A DNA stretch of 64,000 nt from Caenorhabditis elegans. Lineage: Eukaryota; Nematoda; Chromadorea; Rhabditida; Rhabditidae. Position 1 is the first letter of the stretch; every line of letters begins with the position of its first letter. The stretch is from the NCBI RefSeq assembly GCF_000002985.6, contig NC_003280.10, forward strand, positions 7,746,501 to 7,810,500. Reading direction: 5' to 3'. The position numbers and the translations under genes were made by a program. The notes under the pieces were generated by a model, which worked only from the letters and a program-made list of their open reading frames with translations, did no database searches and had not been told where the DNA came from. This document shows, one piece after another, positions 25,301 to 37,377 of the stretch.

Positions 25301-25517
25301 AACACTGCTGACGAGACTTTCTTCTTCGAGCTCTAATACCATTGATTGTGGAAACGAATGGTTTCTGAAATATTTTTATAATAAAACTTTCGAATTTAAA
25401 AAGCAAGAACTTTTCAGTTATCCAATTGACATAAAATGTTTCAGCTTCTTCATCCGAGTCAGCATCTTCCAAAACATCTTGGGAAGTTGTAGAGATTATT
25501 GAAAATGGAAGAGGCAT
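19348..25517 (-). CDS. Short CEP104-like protein (jelly roll plus coiled coil)
   Basis: Thirteen exons: 25517-25411, 25364-25270, 25226-25043, 23553-23471, 22947-22841, 21282-21166, 21119-21045, 20620-20562, 20254-20182, 19798-19713, 19670-19545, 19496-19418, 19371-19348. They total 404 residues and all phases close. Residues ~1-165 resemble the N-terminal jelly-roll domain of CEP104: FPQSMVLELEEESLVSSVKL matches its FPQEIVLQM strand, and KFVRISVHGF its FLKLIFHQN strand. Residues ~165-300 are a serine-rich acidic linker. Residues ~300-375 (NMLRLLERKREESIWEEKYA... then IIEREDALKGKDLIAAQRS) match the paired ERKREAVQKEDYDYAK / EKEDYDLAK coiled-coil repeats. The CEP104 TOG array and zinc fingers are absent. 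CEP104 acts at ciliary and microtubule plus ends. The last 24-base exon needs a 46-base intron; retaining it gives a different three-to-four-residue end. Family assignment is from remembered sequence. Confidence 0.75.
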
Positions 25518-26114
25518 GTAAAGTGTTGAATATTGAGTTTTTGAAGAAAAAAAGGATAAGTGGCAATAGAAGATGTGAATTATTCAATATTTAAAACAAA
25601 AGTCGTAGAAACAAGGAAAAAACAGCAAGTATATGGAAACGGTTGGTGATGTTTAAAAATTTTCTAGGTGTACTCTGATATCTAGTTATTAAAATTGTCT
25701 ACTGTTACAGTATCCTTCATGTGCAGTTGGATCTTTAAAAAATTATATTTTAGGAGTAAGTTTCGCAGGGATGGTCGAATTTGAACTTCAGCCAGTTGGA
25801 AGTAGACTCGAAAGGCACCGGATGGTACCGAATATGATATTTTAATCAGTATATCTAATCAGTATAAGATGTATATCTAGAGTTCAATCAAACTGCTCTG
25901 TAAAGCCTAATTCATTTAGATATGTAGAAGAACTGTCTACAAAGTAATCTGTAAAAACGTACAGAACTATTTAATTGATATATTGAAATTTTATTTCACG
26001 TAACCTCTTCGTTTGTGTAAATTTCATCATAACGTGTTTCTTCCTCTTTTTCCAAATTAACAACTCTTCGCTAATCATTCCCTTGTTCTACGAGATCGTT
26101 GGAAGGTTCTAGCT
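25518..26114. promoter_or_regulatory. Divergent intergenic region
   Basis: About 600 bases separate the starts of the CEP104-like gene (minus) and the SDS22-like gene (plus), so promoters of both should be here. Bases at about 25775-25840 (GGGATGGTCGAATTTG..., AAAGGCACCGGATGGTACCG) are less AT-rich than the rest. I looked for an X-box but cannot name one with confidence. Confidence 0.4.
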
Positions 26115-27365
26115 ATGAACGTCACCAGTGTCACTTCAGAGGATGGTGTTAAAGAATTCGAAAAGATTGTTGTGGAACCTGAAGATATCGAATATGTTGA
26201 GGTAAACCTTTGTTATTTTCGTTCTTCCCGAGAACCTCATATTACAGATTCCGGCCGATGCCAAAAACGTTGACTTGACGCGTCACCGTATCAAAGAAAT
26301 CGGTGATTATTCGTGGCTCACTCACGTCGAACACTTCTCGTTTCGTTGGAATCTGATCAAAAAGATTGAAAATCTGGATTGTTTGACAACGTTGACTCAT
26401 CTCGAGTTTTACGATAATCAAATTACAAAAGTTGAAAACTTGGATAGCCTCGTCAATTTGGAGTCACTCGACCTGTCATTCAATCGTATCACCAAAATTG
26501 AAAATTTGGAGAAGTTGACAAAACTGAAGACTCTCTTTTTTGTTCATAACAAAATCACTAAAATCGAGGGTTTGGATACGTTGACTGAGCTGGAATATCT
26601 CGAATTGGGTGACAATAGAATTGCGAAAATCGAGAATCTCGACAACAATCTGAAACTCGATAGATTGTTCCTTGGCGCTAATCAGATTCGTCTTATTGAA
26701 AATGTTGATCATTTGAAGAAGCTCACAGTTCTCAGTCTTCCAGCCAATGCGATTACTGTAGTTGATGTATAGTTATTTCTTCTTTCTAAATACCACTTAT
26801 AAAACAAAATTTCAGAACATTTCGGGACTTCACAACTTGAAAGAGATTTATCTGGCTCAAAATGGCATCAAGTACGTTTGTGGAATCGATGAGCATCTTC
26901 CTCTTGAAATTCTGGATTTCAATCAGAATCGTCTTGAGAAGGTCGAGAATATCCATCAATTGAAGACACTTACAGACTTTTGGGCAAGAGGAAATAAGGT
27001 AATATAGATCATTTGATTACATTCCATAACTAATCAATTCTTTGTTAATTTTAGTTGGATAACTGGAGCATTATGGATGAATTGGTTGAACTTCCACAAC
27101 TCAATAGTGTTTACCTCGATTTCAATCCAATTGCATCAGTGGATACTTATCGTGGAAAGGTTATTCATCTCTTGCAACAAATTACTCGTCTTGATGGAAC
27201 TCAGTGCCGTGAGGTAATTTAAAACTTAATTAAATTAATCTTCAATTTGTTTTTTAATTTCAGCATTCGATGCTCCGTCCACCAAAAGAAGAGAAGAATG
27301 AGACAGAGCTTTCGCGTGTTGTACTTGATAATCCGTCTGATGATCATCCCACTGAGTCCGTCTAA
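26115..27365 (+). CDS. SDS22-type leucine-rich regulator of protein phosphatase 1
   Basis: Five exons (26115-26201, 26248-26766, 26816-26998, 27055-27213, 27264-27365) give 349 residues, against 360 in human PPP1R7/SDS22. About eleven 22-residue leucine-rich repeats run through the centre. The SDS22 signature is clear: repeats of the form LxxLxxLDLSFNRITKIENL with IxKIENLxxLxxLxxLxLxxNxI spacing. The C-terminal LRR cap covers VYLDFNPIASVDTYRGKVIHLLQQITRLDGTQC. SDS22 binds PP1 catalytic subunits and controls their maturation and mitotic activity. C. elegans has more than one such protein and I do not assign a symbol. Exon 2 must use the donor after VVD (26766); the frame otherwise stops one codon later. 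Confidence 0.93.
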
Positions 27366-27640
27366 TACTTGAACTTTAGCATTTATTCAACTAGATGAAG
27401 ATTTCTTGATTATTGATATTTTATTAAACAAGGAAGCCGGAAATAAATAAAATAAAAGAGGGAGCGATTTTGAATCGGGGGTTGTTGAAGCTAAAACTTA
27501 ATAGGGTAATACTGGTAATAGAGAATAAGGGGAAGTGTCCCAACCAATGGTGTATTTCATCAACGGAAGTGAATATCGTGGTGGAAAATTGAATGAATTG
27601 AAATCAGACGTGTCAAAAAGTCAAATTAGTTTGATGATTT

Positions 27641-30600
27641 TTACTTTTTCAGCTCGTCGAGGGCCTTTTGAAGTACGTCGAAAAGAACTGATGGCTTCTG
27701 GAAGTCGTTGTCGACGAGAGTAACCAAACGGAACTCATCATGAACAGCCTTGATGACTCCATATGATTTAGATTCTTTTGGATAAAAATCTCCCCTAAAA
27801 TTAAACAATTAGACAGAACGAGTGATTAGATACCTTACCATTGGGCCATCCACATTTGGTAAGCTTCATCTCTCCATGCGCGGAAAGAGAGTGGATCGAC
27901 GACTGTTGGCTGGGCAATCTCAGATCCTGGGAATACTCCCCAAGTAACTGCAATCGGAGTGGTTTCTTCGCTGTTGGTCTTGTCGAAGGTACTCTGAAGA
28001 AGAATTTATTTTATGGTTTTTAAAATTACTTTTTAAACATACATCCTTATTGATGGCATGGTAGTTAACTCTGACTGGGAATTCTCTCTCGATGATTTGA
28101 ATGAGCTTGTCGGACAACTCCGCGGTCATGAAGCATTCGAGGTATGCCTTTTGGTAGCAGTAACCTCCTGGTTTTCCCCACCCAACAAGTGGATCAGTGG
28201 ATGGAGCTCCATTAACTGATGGCTGACTGTTGACGGTCAGAATTCCATTCTCATTACACCAAACAAGTTGTTCACTGATCAATGAAGTTTCTGGCTGAAC
28301 ACCAGTTTCAGCTTCTGTCCATGGAAGTACAGTAACCTTGACGCCATCGGCGTTTGGAGCTTGAGTAATGTAGTTGATGAACACGCGCTTGACGTCTTCA
28401 AAACTCTCGATGTTGGCTCCGAACATAGCTAGACGGTCATCGGCGTTTCGAACAGTCTGAAATTTTATCTGTGAGAAAGTTCTAACACAATCTTTGAACG
28501 AACCGTCAAATTAGACAAGTAGTAGCTGCTGACATCTCCAAATGCTGGCGATGAACTGTTTCCCCATCTTCCGTTAGGGAATTGATCCCAATCACGAGTT
28601 CTGGTGATGTAACTGCGTGGGCGGAAACTCCAGTAAATTGGACGAACACTTTCCAGACATCTGATAGGATGTTGCGAACGATTTTTCCATGGGAAAACAC
28701 GATCACCCTCGAGTTTCCAGAGACCAAGAGATTTGAGAATTTCACGAATACTTCCTTCACGATTCATAGTGTATAGATGGATGGAAGGGGCAGTTCCATT
28801 GTCAAGAAGACGGCGGCACATTTCAATGCAACGCTCTGTTCCGTACTTTTGAACAGCATCATCATCGTGCTTGATTGGTTCGAGATCATCAAGAATATGT
28901 TGTGGAATCTCAAGTTGTGAGAGTTTGGCAATACGTTTGATAGACTCATAACCCATAATTGGCATGATTCCCGGAATAATTGGCTGAGTGATTCCAATTT
29001 CACGGCAGTCGCGCACAAACTTTTCGAAAGTTTCAGCCTCAAAGAATAATTGAGTAATGACGAAGTTTGCTCCAGCATCACATTTTGCCTTCAAGTACAT
29101 AAGATCAGCTTTGTAAGACGGAGCTTGTGGATGTCCAAGAGGATATCCTGCGCAACCAATTGAGAAGTAGTTTCCATATTCTTCGCGGATCCAGCGGATC
29201 ATATCAAGTGCACGGAATTGATGGGTATCTTCGAGCTCAGTCTAAAATTGAAAAATATTATTTAATTTTTTGACAATCTTGTTTCATGATTAACTTACGC
29301 CCGGTGGGAGATCTCCTCTCAAAGCAAGAATACTTCTCAATCCCATTGCCTTGGCTTGCTCGAGATGTTTCAAAGTATCAGCTTTATTGTATTGAACACA
29401 AGTCATATGCAACATAGTGTCGACTCCACAATAATCAAGCATTGAAGCAGCAATCGAAGACGATGAAGTCACTTTATCGACGTTAGCTGGATCACTTCCC
29501 ATATGCCATGTCATATCGACAAAGACGGATCCACCTTCGGAAAGACGTTCAACACGCTCTAAGAAGTTTGGAACTCCATTGACAAATCGAGGTGGGAAGA
29601 ATTCAAGAGAGAAGAATTGTTGTTTCTCATCGATAAGACGTTCAATTCTCTCGTGAAGAAGTTCATAATGCCTGAAATATAAATTTGTTTAGTAATAGCT
29701 TTATATCTGATCAAAACTTACTTTGGTGACCAGCTCTTTCCAGATTCCAGAGTTATCTTCTCCTCGACAACCGCATTCTCATCGGTCTCAACACCACTGA
29801 AATTCAAAATATTATATTATTCGATCAAAAAACCTGAATCAACAACCCACTTTTTACTTAAAACGGCCATTTCAACTAGAGTCTCCGAGGAAACAAAATT
29901 TGTTAGCGACAAATGAAGAAATGTGGCAAACAGGATTCTAAGGGCGGAGTGTTATATATCTTCTCCAGAATCATCATGTGATTCGATATGAATCTCGGGA
30001 GAGATCTAGGAACGTAACAATTATGATTTGGACAACTTGTTCTTTGATACTGACACAGTAGGAAAGTACTTTTTTTCAAATTTTTCAGAACTTCGGAAAA
30101 CAAAAAGCTGATGTTGAACTAATACAGTGCTACATCGAAATAATAATTCACTATCATCAATGATATATTAGCTTTTTCTTGTTTGAAATTTCGGATCGAA
30201 TAAATTATTTCCCTGTATTTTTCCTTGGAAATTTCTTGCTTGGTGTCTTTTGTTCCACTTAATAGAGAGATACTGATCAAATTGTCTCCTAGAAGGCAAG
30301 AAAACACGGTTAGATTTAAATTTGATAGATCAGTATTCGATCTTTTCCGAGTGCAGAGAGAATAATGTGTCGCAGAGGACTAACAAACTTTTTTCTGATA
30401 ATAGACACGTTTTGTACTCTGCCGTGTTCACCTTCATTGATAAGATATTGTGGGGTGATAAGAGATGAAATCATTAGCAACGATAAGTAATTACTATGTT
30501 TCTAAAAGTCAATTAGCTCATTTTTGAAAAAAATACTATTTGTGATTCAAAAGGTTGCAACTTGCAAATATTTTGGACAATTCTAGTATATAAATGCACC

Positions 30601-31249
30601 ATGTTTCTCCGACATTTTTCGTTAAAAATTAGTTTTAAAATATAGGAAATCAATCGATTTAGCTGTAAATATAGTTTACTTCGGATGATAATTTTGAAAA
30701 AGTGCTTAAAAATTACTTGGAAGTTGCAAATTGCCGATTGTCGAATTATCAAGCTTTGTTTTTCGGTAATTGGCAACTTTCAGGTCATTTTCTGCATTTT
30801 CTCATATGTTTCTTTTTTTTTAACTAAACATTCTAACTTTAGCCATAATCAGCGTGCTTTTTTTTTGAAAATTTCAAGTTCTTGAAATTGAACAGAAATT
30901 GTATTTTTTTTTTGAAAGGTTTTCACTCTCAACAATATAAAAATGCCCAAATCACGTGAATATCAATGGTATCCAACAGTTGACACTGATAAGAGATCAG
31001 TTTGTGATCGCAGTGGGACAAATGGGTGGTAGACATGTCTTCTGATAAGATAGAGGTCAAGTAGGTAGAATTGGTAGAAAGGAGGCATATTTCAGTGCTT
31101 TTTTTAAAAGCATTTTGAGACATAAAAAGATGCTCTAAGTTTAGAAGATTAATATAAAGAACCTACCAATATGGCATTGTGGACAGAGAATCGATCTTCT
31201 TAATGGTTCCATGAGATTCAATAACTTTAGTTTCTCCAGTATTCGTCAT
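27641..31249 (-). CDS. mthf-1: Methylenetetrahydrofolate reductase
   Basis: Common exons are 29796-29722, 29671-29299, 29241-28504, 28456-28043, 27993-27839 and 27794-27641. Two alternative first exons join them in the same phase: a distal one at 31249-31167 ([14 protein letters not shown]...) giving 663 residues, and a proximal one at 29870-29851 (MAVLSK) giving 642. Human MTHFR is 656. The catalytic barrel ([63 protein letters not shown]) is followed by the SAM-binding regulatory half found in animal enzymes ([36 protein letters not shown]). The enzyme makes 5-methyl-THF with FAD, supplying methionine synthase. It converges on the SDS22-like gene, with 275 bases between stops. The symbol is from recognition of the C. 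elegans protein. Confidence 0.96.
29871..31166 (-). promoter_or_regulatory. First intron of long mthf-1 form, likely internal promoter
   Basis: This 1.3 kb interval is intronic for the transcript starting at the distal exon and upstream sequence for the one starting at MAVLSK. Both first exons end in the same phase, so two promoters are the simplest reading. No coding exon was seen inside. It is AT-rich with T-runs near 30810-30820 and 30858-30913. Confidence 0.5.
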
Positions 31250-32895
31250 TTTCCTTGGTTCGTTTTAACCGTAGTTATTCTCTGTCGGGAACCACGAATC
31301 CGTTGTTTGATGAGATTCACCGACTGAAATTTGCTCGTATTAAGTCCGATTCTTTTATACAATCAGAGAAAAGGGCGGAGCGTTAAGGTGGCAAACGGTT
31401 GGTAAATTGGAAAAAAGAGAAGTCATAGAACTATCAATGTCCGCTAAATGTTCTTAATCTAAGCAAAAATGACAAGAAAATGAGAAACAAACGTGCTTCT
31501 GGCATAAAACCACTTGTTTTGTTCAATATTTATATAGAAGGAACATAGCATGCTGGGTCTCTCGTTCTCTCACTAAAGCGTTCGTCGTGGCACTCAGTGC
31601 ACTTTTGCATACATGAAGCAATACACATTCTCAGCGGGGCGCCGATTCCTTCATAGAAATCGGATTCTTACAAAAGACAAAAAAGATAAATCGAAACATT
31701 TTTTGAAAATAGCGGTATTTGAAGCAGAAAAAGTGAGTGGGGAAGTCTTTTAATTTGATAACAAATGAGTATTAACAATATTTTGGTGCATGATGACCTG
31801 TGAACGATTTGGTTGGGTTGTTATCGGGGCAACAACAATAATGTTTTGCCAAAAATTTGCCAAATAGTTCAACGTGGAACTTCTCTTTGTTTGTCTTATG
31901 CAGTGATGTTTATATGGAGATGCCAGTGCCATGTTGTACGGTACCTGACACGATTAAAAATATGTCAACAAAAACAAGTGTACGCCTTTAAAGAGTACAG
32001 TAGTTTCAGCAGTTTGCTGATTTCTTAGTTTTTTATCGTTTCCTGTTTTTTAAGCTTCAATTTTTAATAAACAGTGAGTGTGAAAACTAAGAAAAATTGA
32101 ACAACGGTACTCCTTAAAACCGCACTCCTCTCCTTTCACTGAAAATTATTGGCCGTTTCGAGACCGGGTACCGTAATTTTTAAACAGCGAAATTTAGCAT
32201 TTAGGTATTTGCTCTATTATTCAACTTTGAAAATTCTGTTGTTTTCTCAAAACAAAATTTTTTTTTTGTAGTTTTTATAACATATTAAATATTTTCTGAT
32301 ATCTGCAGTCATATAAGTTATTTGGTGCAAGAGTAACTGAGAAAATACGGATGCGTTCTAGAAAAAAAGGATAAGTAAGAAAGTCGTAGATAGTTACTAT
32401 TTGATAGTATCTCAAGAAAGAATGGGAAACTAAGCAAGACCTTGAACTAATCGTCATTTGAAGAGAACTTTAGCATAGTACGTTTTCAAACGAAAACCAC
32501 AATTTCTCAATACTGCCTTCCCATCACAAACGAAAATTTTATCCTATAGGATTAAAACCAATTTTCAGTAGAACTACAACAAGATTCTGAAAAGTGCACT
32601 CAATGCTTTCACGAATGGGCTACAGCACAAGATGATAACTGTATGAAATAATCATGTAATGCACGATATCAGGCCATTTCAATTGGTCTTTTGCGGCGAT
32701 TTATCACTGGTGATAATTGGAAGTTGGACAGATAAAAGTATAAGATTGAAAAGATTGAACCAACAGAGATTAATAAAATAACAAAAGTCGGAGATGATAG
32801 GCAACTCAGCAGCAAATTTAATTTAATTTTCAAAAAAAAAATTCATGTAGTATAATTTTCATTAAAAAAAATGGTTAGCAAGGAAAATGAAATGA
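31250..32895. other. Intergenic, 1.65 kb, with dispersed repeat fragments
   Basis: This lies between the distal mthf-1 start and the snpc-1.1 stop, both minus-strand genes. The first few hundred bases are the upstream mthf-1 promoter. No gene was found. Repeat-like fragments lie at about 31933-32010 and 32156-32185, and a short T-run near 32260. Confidence 0.5.
31933..32185. repeat. Dispersed repeat fragments
   Basis: Two fragments occur here. The first carries GTACGGTACCTGACACG, then GTGTACGCCTTTAAAGAGTA and CAGTAG. The second is CGAGACCGGGTACCGTAATT at about 32159-32178. GGTACC-containing ends facing each other (CGGTACC and GGGTACCG) with a CTTTAAAG core between them look like remains of a palindromic interspersed element of the type frequent in this genome. 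Confidence 0.45.
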
Positions 32896-34709
32896 TTATG
32901 TTTCTTCGTCTTCAATAACTTCCAGCTTAATTTGACTTGTCAACTTTTTCAAATGTTTATCCGTAGCCTCGACTTGTCCATGCCATGCGTGCAGTTTGTT
33001 GGCCCATTCATCACTGATTCGAGGTTTCACTTCAACTACGCTGGCCGATTTTCTGTTCTTCTTGTTCGCAGGCGATGTGAATGATTCGTCACTGAATAAT
33101 TTAATAATTTTTAATTGAAGAAAAAAACAAAAATCTTCACTTACATTTGGGAAGCAGTTATCGGAGCAGAAGTTTGTGGGATTTGTTCTCGTTTCACTTC
33201 AACCAATTTCGCATTTGCACGTTTTGGTGCCCGAATTCTTGCAACTCCCGATGTTCCCTGCTTGCCTACTTTACCGCCCAATGAATCTTCAGGTATTTCA
33301 GGCTTTATTCTGGCAGCATACTCATTTCGTAGAACTTCTTCAGCCAATGCATTATCGTCTAATAACTCTTCAGGATTAACTGTTGTCGTTTTTCTGCGTC
33401 GCCGTTGTCTTACAGGGCGATCAATCGGGCTGTAAAAATAGGTTATTATTTTGGGGTTAAACTGTAATTGCTTACATTGGAACCTGAGCATCATTATCAT
33501 CCAAACATTCCTGGGCGATGTCACCAAACGTTCTTGCGGTAAGATGTTTGAAGTTTTCTGCAAAAGTTGAACGCTGACTTTTGAAAAAAAAAAACATATT
33601 TTCGTGTAATAAATGTACCTTCCATGTTTGGATCAAGATGCCTTCTTTGTCTAGTGTGTTTTAGTCCTTCAGCATATGCTTTACTTCTCAAAGTTGATCT
33701 GCTTGAACCAGCTGTTTCCTCTGGAGCGCTACTAATTTCTGGATTTGTTGGAGAACTTTCGAACTGTTCTTTATATTTTTCGACAATGCCCTTGATTTCG
33801 TGTAATGGTGATTTGAGCCCCGTTAGAGTATCACTTAGTCCAAGTTTTTGCTTAGCCTCTGTGTAAACTCCGTGAATAAATGATAATTCCGTCATAATAT
33901 CAGAACTGAGCATTTTCGTAACACTGGAAAACGGCTCCTGAAACTGTTTATGAAAAAATTCCAATAATTTAACTTACTTACAACTGGAATTTTGTTAAAA
34001 TAGGGCAACTCTTCCTCGGCAAGGTATTTTTTGTGGGTTGCCGGATCATATGTCGACTGAAACACTTTAATTCTAAACGCTTTCTTCAGAATAAGCATTT
34101 TGAGAGCCGCAATTGGTTCAAGAAGTTTTTCGACTTCTAAAGATTTTTGAAATTCGAGAAGCTCTTCGAATTGTACCGCAGTGACCGGAATCTGAATTAA
34201 ATTTTTTAAAACTAAATTAAACTTAGAATTAATCACCTGACAGACATGATCAACTGGCTGCAAATTGTACAACGCATAGCAAACATAAACTCCGAATAGC
34301 CTCTCCTGAAAATATAACATTTCAGACTTATTTTTACTTCTATTTCAAACCTTGAATGCCCTGAATGCTCCAACTTCATTCACTTTTCCGAAATACATTG
34401 CTGCGTGTTGTAACAGGTATTCAGTAAACTGAAAGCCGGAATATTATAATAGACTAAATAAAATCAAAATAAAGCTACCTCTAAGCATTCGGCAGGATTT
34501 AATCGATAATGAAGAATGGTCTCAAAATGCATATCCCGAAAAACATCAGCAAAGTCTCGAATTCTTAATTAATCAAGATTTTCCATCAAATAATACATTT
34601 TCTAACTATACCTGTTGGATCCCATAGATATAAACTTGTTGCACAATAAATGAAGATCTTGTTTAACTCCAGTTCCCATAAATGGCGTGGGAATACCTCC
34701 AGAAGCCAT
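32896..34709 (-). CDS. snpc-1.1: SNAPc subunit 1 (SNAP43-like)
   Basis: Nine exons (34709-34612, 34563-34479, 34428-34351, 34305-34237, 34191-33982, 33937-33619, 33557-33476, 33429-33145, 33091-32896) give 473 residues with all phases closing. The N-terminal ~200 residues match the conserved SNAPC1 region: CNKFISMGSNR, FADVFRDMHFETILHYR, YLLQHAAMYFGKVNEVGAFRAF, RLFGVYVCYALYNLQP. The C-terminal half is polar and basic (RPVRQRRRRKTTT, ANKKNRKSA) and probably disordered. SNAPc binds the proximal sequence element of snRNA genes for Pol II and Pol III transcription. I recall this C. elegans locus as one of several snpc-1 paralogues, so the paralogue number is less certain than the family. It is divergent from spdl-1. 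Confidence 0.9.
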
Positions 34710-35086
34710 TGCGACTCGTTTTTTCCTTGAATCTTCAGAAATAAATCCGAAAATAATTGACGAAAATAAAAACATGCAAGTGCGCTCTATCGTGAACAAC
34801 CAATTCTCGGCGGGAACCAGCGGTATTCAACGCATTTCAAAATGAGTTGCGCCTCAATTTACCTAAAAATATTGTTTTTCAATCGTTTTGATATAATTTA
34901 GCTCAAAATATTCCCATAAAATTAGTTTAAATATATTCGCAATCAATTTTACGCTTTATTAAAACATCAAAAGCTATAGATCTGCGTGAAACGTTCTTAT
35001 AAATCGTGTTGCCGTGAAAAATATTCTACTGATCGTTTTCTATCGAAACATTTTCATGTTTTCAGAAGAATCGAACTTCAATCAGT
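34710..35086. promoter_or_regulatory. Bidirectional promoter between snpc-1.1 and spdl-1
   Basis: Only 377 bases separate the two divergent start codons, so both promoters must lie here. A likely trans-splice acceptor for spdl-1 is GTTTTCAG ending at 35065, 21 bases before its ATG, with no intron donor upstream to pair with it. Confidence 0.55.
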
Positions 35087-36713
35087 ATGCCTGACGACGA
35101 GGAGAAGCTCCAATTACTTGCTGTAACGTTTTATCATTTCATCTATTACCAACTAAACCTAATATTTCAGGACGTTGAGAGGCTCAAGAAAATTCTCCGT
35201 CAAAAAGATGAAATGCTCGAGGAGATGGAAGACGATCTCAAAAATCAGGGAAAACCTTGTTCTTCCAAACTTTCACTCGAAGAACGTGCACAAGAATTGA
35301 GTGAACAACTTCGCGATCTTCATGTTGAGATGGACGGAAAAAACGCCACAATTCTTGATCGGGACGCTCTCATCGATTCACTGCGTAGTGAGATCGACAA
35401 ACTCGAAAAAATTGTAGGTTTTCATCATTGTGGGCAACATTAATATATTGAATTCTCAGAATAAGGAGTTTGCCAACGGATCAGTGATTCCCGAACATGA
35501 TGATTCCAATTCCTTCGGAGAATCTGAAATGCTTCGTATTAGCGAAGATTGTCAGAAATACAAAGAGACGGCGACTGCTCTTTACGAACGAAACGCCGAA
35601 CTCGAAAAAGAAGCGGTCAACTTGAAAGATGAAATTGAGTCGATGATGGATCATATTCGGGACCTCAAAAATCATATGGAGACGCGTGATGAGGAAATTG
35701 CCAGATTGGAAGGAGAGCTTTTTGATGAGAGAAACTCCCATGAAGGAAAATTAGCGGCACGCGGAAATTCAATGTTTTCTGAGGTAGGTTAAAAAATATC
35801 AATTAACTGCATTTTTTTTAATATTCTTCAGGTTATTGATGCCGAGCGGAAGGTTGAAGAAGACCTGAAAGTTCTTCATGGAGAGAATCGAGCACTGAAA
35901 GGGATGGTAAAACGTCTTCGAATGGAAGTAGAAGAAGTCGAAGAAAGACTTCGGTCATCCACAAAAAGATTCAACGTTACCCGAATGACCACAAGTGATA
36001 TTGATGTCAAAGAGATGCGTCGTCTCAGAGACAGAGTTTGTCACCTGGAAACGGAAAGGGTTCATTTGTGGGAAAGAATGTTCATTAAAATGAGGTCAAT
36101 TCCAAAACGCGAAGTGGGAGCGTTGATTACCGGCTACTTCAAGTCGTTCGAATTGTCAATTGCGAGCGTGAAAGGAGGTTTTGACGGTTTGATGAAGGAC
36201 AACGAAAAGTACGTGACAATTATTCGTGGATTGCAACAGGAAGTAGAAAATCTCAAAGCGGACATTGTGCAACTACAATTCGACAATAAATGTGCTCACA
36301 GAAAAGCTGCACCAGTTGTCAATAAGGATTTCGAGCACCCGCTTCTTGCTGCTCCTCTGAAAACTCTTAACAATGGACGACCATCATTCTTCATTAAACC
36401 GAAAAACGTGGAACCCATGCCTCAATTAGGGCATTCATTATCCAGTATTGCCGTTACGCCACAGGTAGATAAAAGTGCAACTTTTCACTATAAATAATTA
36501 TTTTTCCAGAAACCAGCAGCTAAATTCACCACTCGTTCCTCCATCAAAGATGATACTTCAGAATGGGCAGAACGTCGTATGAAAGCTCAAGCTGAAAAGA
36601 AATTGGCGACTCCGACGCCGCGTTACAACTATATCAAACTGTCCGAGCCCGTTCCAAAATTCAAACCGGCTGTTCTTCAAATGCCATCAACCTCAGAAAC
36701 AAAGGAAAACTGA
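35087..36713 (+). CDS. spdl-1: Spindly, kinetochore dynein adaptor
   Basis: Five exons (35087-35122, 35171-35413, 35460-35783, 35832-36464, 36510-36713) give 479 residues, the length I know for C. elegans SPDL-1. Long coiled coils cover about residues 10-190 and 210-400. The Spindly motif NSMFSEV ends exon 3 with its phenylalanine at position 199, the residue known to be needed for dynein recruitment without blocking kinetochore binding. The C-terminal ~90 residues are basic, proline- and threonine-rich and probably disordered. The protein links the RZZ complex to dynein-dynactin at kinetochores and silences the checkpoint. A TTTTCAG just upstream of the ATG suggests SL trans-splicing. Confidence 0.97.
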
Positions 36714-37377
36714 GTAAACATCATGTTCGTAGTCATCTCGTATTCATATAAAACCGCCTGTATTGATCTCGTCCCCTCTATTCACCAAGTTTTGTCGATT
36801 ATTCTACAATGTTTCCTATTTAATGCATGTCAAATAAAATTATTTTTATTATAACGCTCATTCTTAGATTGTTGATGTTCAAGAACTTGATAGAGCCGCT
36901 GGCGGGAGTGCAGTGGAGCGCGAAACCCTATCGATATTACACGATCACTTATTGATTTATATATTTTTAATATTTATTATTGTAAATATGGGGTAGAATA
37001 TAGAAAAATATTTTCCAGATTTTCTCTTCCCTACAATCTTCGGAGATCTCGTATGGATATGCTTTCGATATAGGTTCAGTTCTTACTACTAGTAACATTT
37101 GAGAGAGCTTAAAATTTAAAAATTGTAAACCGTTCGAATTTGTTCTGGTGTGGGGTTCGCATGATATTGATCGTTTTTAATATTTACGATGATTTTTTGT
37201 GTTGTGCGAGGGTGTTTTAAAATTTGAATTTGCCGCCGAATGAAGTAGAACAAGAACGCAAATGCGCTCTGTGGCGAATGGTGTTCGACAAAAAGTTTTT
37301 AAGATCATTTTCTCAGCAAAATTTCGTTTCCTTTCTAATTTTTCCATTTCAGACATCACATTTCGTCCGGAAAGCAG
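36714..37377. other. Intergenic between spdl-1 and skr-17
   Basis: This 664-base gap between genes on the same strand is too long for a typical operon spacing of about 100 bases. AATAAA at 36833-36838 is a likely spdl-1 poly(A) signal. CCATTTCAG ending at 37352 is a likely trans-splice acceptor for skr-17. A short GC-richer patch (GCTGGCGGGAGTGCAGTGGAGCG) lies near 36899. Confidence 0.5.

Noticed and set aside
36714-37377. spdl-1 and skr-17 as an operon
   Set aside because: The 664-base gap is far larger than typical worm operon spacing, and skr-17 has its own acceptor-like site near its start, compatible with independent SL1 trans-splicing.
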